A stretch of 64,000 bases of DNA, taken from positions 388,479 through 452,478 of the forward strand of contig NZ_JASAMB010000002.1 in the NCBI RefSeq assembly GCF_029948125.1, given 5' to 3'. The position numbers and the translations under genes are program-made. This DNA is from Catellatospora sp. KI3 (GTDB taxonomy: Bacteria; Actinomycetota; Actinomycetes; Mycobacteriales; Micromonosporaceae). The notes under the pieces were generated by a model. It saw only the letters and a list, made by a program, of their open reading frames with translations. It had not been told where the DNA came from and made no database searches. This document shows positions 52,950-61,025 of the stretch, piece by piece (position 1 is the first letter of the stretch; the number at the start of each line of letters is the position of its first letter).

Positions 52950-53468
52950 TCAGGCGGTGCCCCAGGAGTACGTCTGTTTGCGGAGCTTCAGGTACACGAA
53001 CACCTCGGCGCCGACCACCCCGTCCACCGCCCGCACCTCGTGCAGGATCTCCAGCAGGTGGTCGTCGTTGCGGCAGACCGCCTCCAGCAGCAGGTCGTAC
53101 GACCCGGCCGTGATCACCACGTAGTCGACCTCCTCGATCGACGCGATCCGGTCGGAGATCCCGTCGAGGTCGCCGGTCGTCTTGACCCCGATCATGGCCT
53201 GCCGGCCGAGGCCCAGCTGCAGCGGATCGGTGACGGCGACGATCTGCATGACGCCCGCGTCGATGAGCCGCTGCACCCGCTGTCTGACCGCCGCCTCGCT
53301 CAGGCCGACCGCTCGGCCGATGGTCGCGTACGGACGTCGGCCGTCCTCCTGGAGCTGCTCGATGATCTGTTTCGCGGTCTCGTCGAGCAGTGCGTGGTTG
53401 GCGTGGTTGAGCTGCGGGTGGCGGCGGACGGATCCGCGGGGCACCGTTGAGTCAGCGGGCGTCGGCAA
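52950..53468 (-). CDS. Lrp/AsnC-family transcriptional regulator
   Basis: This 172-aa regulator has an N-terminal helix-turn-helix (about 47-73, YATIGRAVGLSEAAVRQRVQRL) and a RAM domain (about 80-160) that binds an effector, probably an amino acid or polyamine. The start is decided by AGGAGG 6 nt before TTG 53468; later GTG 53444 is also possible. It is divergent from the aldehyde dehydrogenase gene and likely controls the polyamine locus. Confidence 0.9.
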   Translation of the reverse strand: MPTPADSTVPRGSVRRHPQLNHANHALLDETAKQIIEQLQEDGRRPYATIGRAVGLSEAAVRQRVQRLIDAGVMQIVAVTDPLQLGLGRQAMIGVKTTGDLDGISDRIASIEEVDYVVITAGSYDLLLEAVCRNDDHLLEILHEVRAVDGVVGAEVFVYLKLRKQTYSWGTA

Positions 53469-53537
53469 TGCCGGCCTCCTGAGGGACGTGAGCGATGAGG
53501 GTCGCCGGGTGGGGACCGGAGCCGGGCTCCGGTGGTC

Positions 53538-53662
53538 GAATCGTAACGCCGTTCGCGCCACGATTCCGGCACTGCTTGCCAGCGCTTGTAACGAAAACGT
53601 CACCTGTTGGCGACTTTCGGCCCCGGAATCCGTGGAGTCAGCTCAAGAACGCCACGGAATCC
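53538..53662. promoter_or_regulatory. Cluster of inverted CCACGGAWTCC-type sites
   Basis: GGAATCCGTGG (53625-53635) and CCACGGAATCC (53652-53662) form an inverted repeat (one mismatch) with 27 bp between centres. A second pair, GAATCGT (53538-53544) and ACGATTC (53560-53566), is spaced 22 bp. This region could wrap an Lrp-type octamer. Confidence 0.5.
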
Positions 53663-53663
53663 C

Positions 53664-53691
53664 TTGTCATGTGGTCCACGTCATGTAACTA
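53664..53691 (+). promoter_or_regulatory. Candidate promoter of the aldehyde dehydrogenase gene
   Basis: TTGTCA (53664-53669) and TAACTA (53686-53691) are separated by 16 bp. The right CCACGGAATCC site ends two bases before the -35, so a bound regulator could act directly on this promoter. Confidence 0.55.
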
Positions 53692-53736
53692 TCGTCGCGC
53701 CACAGCTTGTTAACCATCTGACAGCGGGGGGCCGGG

Positions 53737-55218
53737 ATGACCGAGTTTTCGCCCAATCTGATCGGCGGTGCGAGCGCCGACGGTACCTCGGGTGAGCGGT
53801 TCCGCGTGACCAACCCCGCGGACGGCGGCACGGTGGCCGAGTTCGAGCTGGCGGGCGCCGCCGACGTCGAGGCGGCGGTGGCCGCCGCGCGGTCGGCGTT
53901 TCCCGGCTGGTCGGGGGCGACGCCCGGGGAGCGCTCCGGTGCGCTGACCCGGCTCGCGGGCGTCCTGGCCGAGCGGGCCGAGGACTTCGTGGCCGCCGAG
54001 GTGGCGCAGACCGGCAAGCCGGTGCGCCTGGCGATCGAGTTCGACGTGCCCGGCACGATCGACAACACCGCCTTCTTCGCCGGGGCGGCGCGCAACCTGG
54101 AGGGCAAGGCGGCGGGGGAGTACTCCGGGGACCACACCAGCATGGTGCGCCGGGAGGCGATCGGCGTGGTCGGCTCGATCTCGCCGTGGAACTACCCGCT
54201 GCAGATGGCGGCCTGGAAGATCCTGCCCGCGATCGCGGCGGGCAACACCGTCGTGCTCAAGCCCGCCGAGCTGACCCCGCTGACCAGTGTCATGTTCGCC
54301 CAGGCGTGCCTGGACGCGGGCATCCCGGCGGGCGTGGTCAACGTGGTGACGGGCCGGGGCGTGGCAGCCGGGGCGGCTCTGGTCGCTCATCCCGACGTGG
54401 ACATGGTCAGCTTCACCGGGTCGACCGGGGTCGGGCGCCAGGTCGGCGCGGTCGCCGCGGGCGCGGTGAAGCGGGTGCACCTGGAGCTGGGCGGCAAGGC
54501 GCCGTTCCTGGTCTTCGACGACGCCGACGTGGAGGCCGCCGCCCAGGGCGCGGTGGCCGGTTCGCTGATCAACAGCGGCCAGGACTGCACCGCCGCGACC
54601 CGCGCGTACGTGCAGCGCCCGCTCTACGACCGTTTCGTGGCCCGGGTGGCGGAGCTGTTCGAGGGGGTACGGGCCGGCGACCCGCTCGACCCCGCGACCG
54701 ACATCGGCCCGCTGATCTCCACCGCGCAGCGCGACCGGGTGGCGGGGTTCGTGGACCGGGCCCGCGCGGCGGGTGCCAAGATCGTCGTCGGCGGCCGGAC
54801 CCCGGCCGACCTGGCCCACGGCGCCTACTACGCCCCGACCCTGGTGGTCGACGCGGCGCAGGACAGCGAGATCGTCCAGCAGGAGGTGTTCGGCCCGGTG
54901 CTGGTGGTGCTGCCTTTCGACGCCGATGATGAGGGTATGGCGCTGGCCAACGACACTCCGTACGGCCTGGCCGCGAGCGTGTGGACCCGGGACGTGTACC
55001 GCTCCCTGCGTGGCACCCGCGAGCTGCGGGCCGGCTGCGTGTGGGTCAACGACCACATCCCGATCATCAGCGAGATGCCGCACGGCGGCTACCGCCGGTC
55101 GGGATTCGGAAAAGACATGTCTACCTACTCGTTCGACGAGTACACACAGATCAAACACGTCATGTACGACCGCACCGCGGTGGCCGCCAAGCCGTGGCAC
55201 CGCACCGTCTTCAAGTAG
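53737..55218 (+). CDS. Aminobutyraldehyde dehydrogenase-type aldehyde dehydrogenase
   Basis: This 493-aa NAD(P)-dependent aldehyde dehydrogenase has catalytic Cys284 (GQDCTAA) and Glu250 (LELGGK). The C-terminus EMPHGGYRRSGFGKDMSTYSFDEYT is close to gamma-aminobutyraldehyde dehydrogenase (PatD/Prr). It would convert 4-aminobutanal to GABA in putrescine breakdown. It is followed by the transporter operon. Confidence 0.88.
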   Translation: MTEFSPNLIGGASADGTSGERFRVTNPADGGTVAEFELAGAADVEAAVAAARSAFPGWSGATPGERSGALTRLAGVLAERAEDFVAAEVAQTGKPVRLAIEFDVPGTIDNTAFFAGAARNLEGKAAGEYSGDHTSMVRREAIGVVGSISPWNYPLQMAAWKILPAIAAGNTVVLKPAELTPLTSVMFAQACLDAGIPAGVVNVVTGRGVAAGAALVAHPDVDMVSFTGSTGVGRQVGAVAAGAVKRVHLELGGKAPFLVFDDADVEAAAQGAVAGSLINSGQDCTAATRAYVQRPLYDRFVARVAELFEGVRAGDPLDPATDIGPLISTAQRDRVAGFVDRARAAGAKIVVGGRTPADLAHGAYYAPTLVVDAAQDSEIVQQEVFGPVLVVLPFDADDEGMALANDTPYGLAASVWTRDVYRSLRGTRELRAGCVWVNDHIPIISEMPHGGYRRSGFGKDMSTYSFDEYTQIKHVMYDRTAVAAKPWHRTVFK

Positions 55219-55267
55219 TTGATAACAGCAGCGTTCGGTAGTCCCCTCTTCTGTTAAGGAACGTTCG

Positions 55268-56497
55268 ATGCCTCGTCGTATTCCTCTTTCTCCGCAGGCC
55301 CAGGCGGTTCTGGCGGCCATGCCGACGCGGCGCGGCGTGCTCCGGGGCGCGCTGGCCGGCGGCGCGCTCGCGGTGACCGGCGGTGCGCTGGCCGCCTGCG
55401 GCACCACCGGCACCGGGAGCAGCGGCCCGACGGCCAAGCCGTCCTGCTCCGTGCCGGACGTCTCGGCCACCGAGCGCACCGTGCTCTTCTCCAACTGGCC
55501 CGCCTACATCGACGAGGACGAGAAGAACGCCGACGTCCACCCGACGCTCGTGGCGTTCAAGGCCAAGACGGGCATCGATGTCAAGTACACCGCTGACATC
55601 AACGACAACAACGACTTCTACGGCAAGATCCGTACGCAGCTCACGAACTGCCAGACGATCGAGCGCGACATCGTGGTCTTCACCGACTGGATGGCGGCAA
55701 AGTTCATCCGCAACGGCTTCGCCCAGAAGTTCAGCCCGGACAAGGTGGCCACGTTCCTCAAGAACCTGTCGCCGTCGCTGAAGGGCCGCCAGTTCGACCC
55801 GAACATGGAGTACGCCGCCCCGTGGCAGACCGGTCTCACCGGCATCGCGGTCAACACCGGCGTGGCCAAGGAGGTGCACACCGTCGACGAGCTGCTGACC
55901 CGCGCCGACCTCAAGGGCAAGGTGACCGCGCTGACCGAGATGCGCGACACGATGGGCTTCATGCTGCTGTCGATGGGCAAGGACCCGGCCAACTTCACCA
56001 CCGCCGACTACGACGCGGCGCTGGACAAGCTGAAGGCCGCGGTGGCCTCGGGCCAGATCCGCAAGTTCACCGGCAACGACTACGTGCAGGACCTGGCCAA
56101 GGGCGACATCGCCGCCTGCATCGCCTGGTCGGGCGACGTGATCCAGCTGGGCTTCGACAACGCGAAGATCAAGCTCATCACGCCGGACGAGGGCATGATG
56201 ATCTGGTCGGACAACATGCTCATCCCGACCACGGCCGCGCACGCCTCCAACGCCCAGGCGCTGATCGACTACTACTACGACCCGAAGGTCGCCGCCGAGG
56301 TCTCCGCGTACGTCAACTACGTGTGCCCGGTGGCCGGAGCGCAGGAGGAGATGCAGAAGATCGACCCGGACCTGGCCGCCAACCAGCTCATCTTCCCCAG
56401 CGCCGAGACACAGTCCAAGCTCCACCTCTTCATGCCGCTCACCGAAGCGCAGGAGAAGGAGTACGAGGGCAAGTTCCAGTCTGCGATCGGGGCGTAG
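55268..56497 (+). CDS. Polyamine ABC transporter substrate-binding lipoprotein
   Basis: This 409-aa PotD-like protein has a twin-arginine-type signal (TRRGVLRGALAGGAL) and a lipobox ending LAAC, so it is a lipoprotein on the cell surface. It binds polyamines or a related cation and delivers them to the permease. AAGGAAC lies 7 nt before the ATG. It is the first gene of a four-gene operon with an ATPase and two permeases, which is separated by 3 bp or less from each other. Confidence 0.92.
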   Translation: MPRRIPLSPQAQAVLAAMPTRRGVLRGALAGGALAVTGGALAACGTTGTGSSGPTAKPSCSVPDVSATERTVLFSNWPAYIDEDEKNADVHPTLVAFKAKTGIDVKYTADINDNNDFYGKIRTQLTNCQTIERDIVVFTDWMAAKFIRNGFAQKFSPDKVATFLKNLSPSLKGRQFDPNMEYAAPWQTGLTGIAVNTGVAKEVHTVDELLTRADLKGKVTALTEMRDTMGFMLLSMGKDPANFTTADYDAALDKLKAAVASGQIRKFTGNDYVQDLAKGDIAACIAWSGDVIQLGFDNAKIKLITPDEGMMIWSDNMLIPTTAAHASNAQALIDYYYDPKVAAEVSAYVNYVCPVAGAQEEMQKIDPDLAANQLIFPSAETQSKLHLFMPLTEAQEKEYEGKFQSAIGA

Positions 56498-56500
56498 TCG

Positions 56501-57586
56501 GTGACCGACCAGGACCTGTGCATCGAGGGCGTCACCAAGACCTTCGGCAGCTTCACGGCGGTCGACGACCTCACCCTGACCATCCCCGACGGCTCGTTCT
56601 TCGCGCTGCTGGGCGCCTCGGGCTGCGGCAAGACCACCACGCTGCGGATGGTGGCCGGGCTGGAGGAGCCGACCGCCGGGCGGATCACGCTCGGCGGCCT
56701 CGACATCACCCGGATGCGGCCGTACAAGCGGCCGGTGAACACCGTGTTCCAGAGCTATGCGCTGTTCCCGCACCTGAGCGTGGCCGACAACGTGGCGTTC
56801 GGGCTGCGGCGCAAGGGCGTGAGCAAGGCCGACGCCCGGGGCCGGGTGGCCGAGATGCTCGACCTGGTCCAGCTCGGCCAGTACGGGTCGCGCCGCCCGG
56901 CGCAGCTGTCCGGCGGGCAGCAGCAGCGGGTGGCGCTGGCCCGCGCCCTGGTCAACAACCCGGAGGTGCTGCTGCTGGACGAGCCGCTGGGCGCGCTCGA
57001 CCTCAAGCTGCGCCGCCAGATGCAGATCGAGCTCAAGCGCATCCAGACCGAGGTCGGCATCACCTTCGTGCACGTCACGCACGACCAGGAGGAGGCCATG
57101 ACGATGGCCGACACGGTCGCGGTGATGAACGAGGGCCGCGTCGAGCAGCTCGGCGCCCCGGCGGAGATGTACGAGTTCCCCGCCTCGGCGTTCGTGGCCA
57201 ACTTCCTGGGCCAGTCCAACCTGATCCAGGCGCAGGTCACCGGCCAGGCCGACGGGCACGTCACGGTCGACGCGCACGGCAACCGGCTGGCGGTGCCCGC
57301 GGGCCGGTGCCGGGTCACCTCCGGCAGCGCCCTGCTGGGCGTACGCCCGGAGAAGCTGCACCTGGCCGCGGACCCGGCCGCCGTCCCGCAGGGGCACGCC
57401 GCCGTCGGCGGCGTCGTCACCGACGCCTCCTTCACCGGCGTCTCCACGCAGTACCTGGTGCGTGCCCCCTGGGGCAGCGAGCTGACCGTGTTCGTGCCCA
57501 ACTCGGGTGTGACCGCGCCGCAACTGCCCGGCGCCGAGGTGCACGTGCACTGGGCCCCGGCGCACTCGTTCCTCGTGGGGAGCTGA
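56501..57586 (+). CDS. Polyamine ABC transporter ATP-binding protein
   Basis: This 361-aa PotA-like ATPase has Walker A GASGCGKT (38-45), signature LSGGQQQR (136-143), Walker B VLLLDEP (156-162) and a TOBE_2 domain at the C-terminus (about 275-355). It starts at GTG 56501, three bases after the binding protein stop codon. Confidence 0.94.
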   Translation: MTDQDLCIEGVTKTFGSFTAVDDLTLTIPDGSFFALLGASGCGKTTTLRMVAGLEEPTAGRITLGGLDITRMRPYKRPVNTVFQSYALFPHLSVADNVAFGLRRKGVSKADARGRVAEMLDLVQLGQYGSRRPAQLSGGQQQRVALARALVNNPEVLLLDEPLGALDLKLRRQMQIELKRIQTEVGITFVHVTHDQEEAMTMADTVAVMNEGRVEQLGAPAEMYEFPASAFVANFLGQSNLIQAQVTGQADGHVTVDAHGNRLAVPAGRCRVTSGSALLGVRPEKLHLAADPAAVPQGHAAVGGVVTDASFTGVSTQYLVRAPWGSELTVFVPNSGVTAPQLPGAEVHVHWAPAHSFLVGS

Positions 57587-57588
57587 CC

Positions 57589-58512
57589 GTGGCGGCTCTG
57601 CTCCCCACCGCCGGAGGCACGGGCGCGCCGGTCGACGCCCCGCCCGCGTCGCCTCCGGCGGGCATGCGCGCCCGCCGCTGGGTCCCGTACGCGCTGCTCG
57701 CCCCCGGTCTGCTCTGGCTGATCGCCTTCTTCATCGTGCCGGTGTGGCAGCTGTTCGCGGCGAGCCTGTGGGACCCGAACGGCTCGGTCGAGACCGGCTA
57801 CGCCATGACCTGGTCGTGGAGCAACTACGCCACCGCCTGGGACATGTTCCACGTCCAGTTCCTGCGCTCGCTCTGGTACGCCCTGATCACCACCGTGGTC
57901 TGCGTGCTGCTGGCCTACCCGCTGGCGTACGCGATCGCGGTCAAGGGCGGGCGCTGGAAGAACCTGATGCTGGTCGGCGTGATCGCGCCGTTCTTCACCA
58001 GCTACCTGGTGCGCACCTACTCGTGGAAGGCGATCCTGGCCGACACCGGTCCGGTGGTGGAGTTCCTGAAGTGGATCCACGTGCTGGGCCCGGACGGCCG
58101 CCTGCTGGCGACCGAGTTCGCCGTGATCGCGGGGCTGGTCTACAACTTCCTGCCGTTCATGGTGCTGCCGCTGTACGCCAGCCTGGAGAAGCTGGACGTG
58201 CGGCTGCTGGAGGCCGCCCGGGACCTGTACCACGGGCCGGTGCGCAGCTTCCTGCGCGTCACGCTGCCGCTGTCCATGCCCGGCGTGGTGGCGGGCACCC
58301 TGCTCTGCTTCATCCCGGCCACCGGCGACTACGTCAACGCGCAGCTGCTGGGCGGGCCGAACACCCAGATGATCGGCAGCGTGATCCAGTCGCGGTTCCT
58401 GGTGGTCAACGACTACCCGATCGCGTCGGCGCTGTCGGTGATGCTCATGGCCACGATTCTGGTGCTGGTCACGATCTACGTCAGCACCGCGGGCACGGAG
58501 GAGGTCGTCTGA
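57589..58512 (+). CDS. Polyamine ABC transporter permease (PotB-like)
   Basis: This 307-aa permease has about six membrane helices and the EAA-type loop LLEAARDLYHGPVRSFLRVTLPLSMPG that contacts the ATPase. The N-terminal 25 residues are a Pro/Ala-rich tail. GTG 57589 lies two bases after the ATPase stop codon. It overlaps the next permease by one base. Confidence 0.92.
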   Translation: MAALLPTAGGTGAPVDAPPASPPAGMRARRWVPYALLAPGLLWLIAFFIVPVWQLFAASLWDPNGSVETGYAMTWSWSNYATAWDMFHVQFLRSLWYALITTVVCVLLAYPLAYAIAVKGGRWKNLMLVGVIAPFFTSYLVRTYSWKAILADTGPVVEFLKWIHVLGPDGRLLATEFAVIAGLVYNFLPFMVLPLYASLEKLDVRLLEAARDLYHGPVRSFLRVTLPLSMPGVVAGTLLCFIPATGDYVNAQLLGGPNTQMIGSVIQSRFLVVNDYPIASALSVMLMATILVLVTIYVSTAGTEEVV

Positions 58513-59345
58513 TGCGCTCCCTCTGGCGCTGGTTCGCGGAGAAGTGGGTGTTCCTGCTGGGGCTGATGCTGCTCGGGTACCTGTTCGTCCCGATCGCGGT
58601 GGTGCTGCTGCTGTCGTTCAACCAGCCGGGCAGCCGCAACACCACGTACGTGCTGGACTTCAACGACCTGCACTTCACGATGGACAACTGGACGAACATG
58701 TGCGGCGCGGCGGGCCTGTGCGACTCGCTGCAGCGCAGCATCATCATCGGGTTCTGCGCGACGGTGCTTTCGACGATCCTGGGCACTCTGATCTCGTTCG
58801 CCCTGGTCCGCTACCGGTTCATCGGGCGGGGTGCCACCAACACCCTGATCTTCCTGCCGATGGCCACGCCGGAAATCGTCATGGGTACTTCGTTGTTGAC
58901 ACTGTTCATCGGGGCGAAGTTGCCGCTGGGCTTCTTGACGATCCTGATCGCGCATGTCATGTTCTGCATATCGTTCGTGGTGGTCACCGTGAAGGCACGG
59001 CTGGCCGGACTTGATCCGAGGCTGCAGGAGGCGGCGATGGACCTCTACGCGACGCCGTGGCAGGCGTTCCGTCTGGTCATCCTGCCCCTGGTCATGCCCG
59101 GGATCATGGCGGCGGCGCTGCTGGCGTTCTCGCTCAGCTTCGACGACTTCATCATCACGAACTTCGTGACCGGCACCAGCGGCTACGACACGTTCCCCAT
59201 GTTCATCTGGGGCTCGAACCTGCGCGGCATCCCGCCGCAGGTCAACGCCGTGGCCAGTGCCATGTTCCTGATCTCGTTCGCGTTCGTCATCGCGGGCCAG
59301 CTGCGCACCCGTCGCCGCTCCGCCCGTCGCGCCGCGACCAGCTGA
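58512..59345 (+). CDS. Polyamine ABC transporter permease (PotC-like)
   Basis: This 277-aa permease has about six membrane helices and the EAA-loop LQEAAMDLYATPWQAFRLVILPLVMPG. It pairs with the PotB-like protein to form the channel. The ATG overlaps the previous stop codon (TGATG). Confidence 0.93.
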   Translation: MRSLWRWFAEKWVFLLGLMLLGYLFVPIAVVLLLSFNQPGSRNTTYVLDFNDLHFTMDNWTNMCGAAGLCDSLQRSIIIGFCATVLSTILGTLISFALVRYRFIGRGATNTLIFLPMATPEIVMGTSLLTLFIGAKLPLGFLTILIAHVMFCISFVVVTVKARLAGLDPRLQEAAMDLYATPWQAFRLVILPLVMPGIMAAALLAFSLSFDDFIITNFVTGTSGYDTFPMFIWGSNLRGIPPQVNAVASAMFLISFAFVIAGQLRTRRRSARRAATS

Positions 59346-59353
59346 TCGTCTGA

Positions 59354-59405
59354 ACGGCCGCCGACCCGGCACGCGTCAAGCGTGTACCGGCTCGGCGGCC
59401 GTTTG
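59354..59405 (+). terminator. Terminator of the polyamine transporter operon
   Basis: ACGGCCGCCGA and TCGGCGGCCGT form the base of a long hairpin whose upper part pairs CACGC with GCGTG. It is followed by TTT, eight bases after the permease stop codon. Confidence 0.8.
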
Positions 59406-59410
59406 GTATT

Positions 59411-59433
59411 CCCGGACAAAACGTTTATCCGGG
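59411..59433. promoter_or_regulatory. Inverted repeat CCCGGA...TCCGGG upstream of the FAD oxidoreductase gene
   Basis: CCCGGA and TCCGGG flank an 11-nt AT-rich spacer containing AACGTTT. It lies about 60 bp before the start codon and could be an operator. Confidence 0.35.
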
Positions 59434-59494
59434 GAAAACTCAGGATAAGAGGGCACAAAAACCCTCGGGATTGGTAGAAGGAGGAGATCGGCTC

Positions 59495-60907
59495 ATGCGG
59501 GCCAAAGGATCAAAACTGTGGGCGTCGGCGCTAGCAGATGCGTCGCCGACGCCGTACTGGACGGACCGGCCGGAGCGGCCGGCACCCGTACCCCCACTGA
59601 CCAGCGCGACCACCGCGCAGCTGGCCGTGATCGGGGGCGGCTACAGCGGCCTGTGGACGGCGCTGGCGGCCAAGGAGCGCGACCCGTCGACCGACGTGGT
59701 GCTCCTGGAATCGGGGGTGTGCGGCCACGCCGCCTCCGGACGAAACGGTGGCTTCTGCTCCGCGAGCCTGACCCACGGGCTGGCCAACGGGGTGGACCGA
59801 TTCCCGGGCGAGATAACCGAGCTGGAACGGCTCGGCCGGGAGAACCTCGACCAGATCGAGGACACGCTGGTGCGGTACGGCATCGACTGCGACTTCGAGC
59901 GCACCGGTGAGCTGGAGGTGGCCACCTCGGCGTACCAGCTGGACTGGCTGCACGAGTCGGCGGAGCTGACCCGGTCCATGGGCTACCACGCCGAGGTGTT
60001 CGACGCCGACCAGGTGCGGGCGCAGGTCGACTCGCCCACCTACCTGGGCGGGTGGTGGGACCGCGACCGGGTCGCCATGCTCGACCCGGCCAAGCTGGCC
60101 TGGGGCCTGCGGCAGGCGTGCCTGTCGCTGGGGGTGCGCATCTACGAGGGCACACCCGTGCTCGGCGTGGCCACCCAGCGCGACGGCCTCGTCCTGCGCA
60201 CGCCGCACGGCGAGGTGCGGGCGAGCCGGGTGGCGCTGGCGACCAACGCCTTCGGGCCGCTGGTGCGCAAGCTCAAGCGCTACCTGATCCCGGTGTACGA
60301 CTACGCCCTGATGACCGAGCCGCTGAGCGACGCCCAGCTGGCCGCGGTGGGCTGGCGCAACCGGCAGGGCCTGGGCGACTCGGCCAACCAGTTCCACTAC
60401 TACCGGCTCACCGCCGACAACCGGATCCTGTTCGGCGGGTACGACGCGATCTACCACTTCGGCAACCGGATCGCGCCGACGCTGGAGCAGCGGGAGGCCA
60501 CCTTCGAGCGGCTGGCAGAGCACTTCTTCACCACGTTCCCGCAGTTGGAGGGGCTTCGCTTCTCCCACAGCTGGGGCGGGGTGATCGACACCTGCACCCG
60601 GTTCTGCGCGTTCTTCGGCACCGCCTTCGGCGGGAGGCTGGCGTACGCGGCCGGGTACACCGGACTCGGCGTGGGCGCGACCCGCTTCGGGGCCCAGGTG
60701 ATGCTCGACCAGCTGCACGGACTCGACACCGAACGCACGAGGCTCGACTTCGTCCGCAGCAGGCCCTGGCCGCTGCCGCCGGAGCCGCTGCGCTCGCTCG
60801 GCATCCAGCTCACCCGCTGGTCGCTGGCGCGCGCCGACGAGCACCAGGGCAGGCGCAACCTGTGGCTGCGCACCCTGGACCACGCCGGCCTCGGTTTCGA
60901 CTCCTGA
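59495..60907 (+). CDS. FAD-dependent oxidoreductase (PuuB-like)
   Basis: This 470-aa protein has GGGYSG (47-52) and ASGRNGG (80-86) of the DAO family and resembles gamma-glutamylputrescine oxidase and other amine oxidases. The protein has the same family as that encoded at 48626 but differs widely in sequence. AAGGAGGAG lies about 9 nt before ATG 59495. No gamma-glutamylputrescine synthetase gene is in the window, so the substrate is uncertain. Confidence 0.85.
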   Translation: MRAKGSKLWASALADASPTPYWTDRPERPAPVPPLTSATTAQLAVIGGGYSGLWTALAAKERDPSTDVVLLESGVCGHAASGRNGGFCSASLTHGLANGVDRFPGEITELERLGRENLDQIEDTLVRYGIDCDFERTGELEVATSAYQLDWLHESAELTRSMGYHAEVFDADQVRAQVDSPTYLGGWWDRDRVAMLDPAKLAWGLRQACLSLGVRIYEGTPVLGVATQRDGLVLRTPHGEVRASRVALATNAFGPLVRKLKRYLIPVYDYALMTEPLSDAQLAAVGWRNRQGLGDSANQFHYYRLTADNRILFGGYDAIYHFGNRIAPTLEQREATFERLAEHFFTTFPQLEGLRFSHSWGGVIDTCTRFCAFFGTAFGGRLAYAAGYTGLGVGATRFGAQVMLDQLHGLDTERTRLDFVRSRPWPLPPEPLRSLGIQLTRWSLARADEHQGRRNLWLRTLDHAGLGFDS

Positions 60908-60986
60908 CCCGGTAACCCCACCGGCACCCCCAGCCCCTTGCGTGACGCGCCGGCGGGCTGGGACGGCACACCTTTGAATAGCCACC

Positions 60987-61010
60987 CGCACGCGGTTCGA
61001 AAGCCGCGTC
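60987..61010. promoter_or_regulatory. Hairpin before the saccharopine-dehydrogenase-like gene
   Basis: ACGCGG and CCGCGT pair around TTCGAAAG close to the start of the next gene, within its 118-bp leader region. It may be a leader hairpin or an operator. Confidence 0.3.
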
Positions 61011-61025
61011 GTTGAAGGGACTGTT

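Noticed and set aside
53469-53603. Longer N-terminus for the Lrp regulator
   Set aside because: AGGAGG 6 nt before TTG 53468 decides the start, and the upstream stretch overlaps the inverted operator sites.
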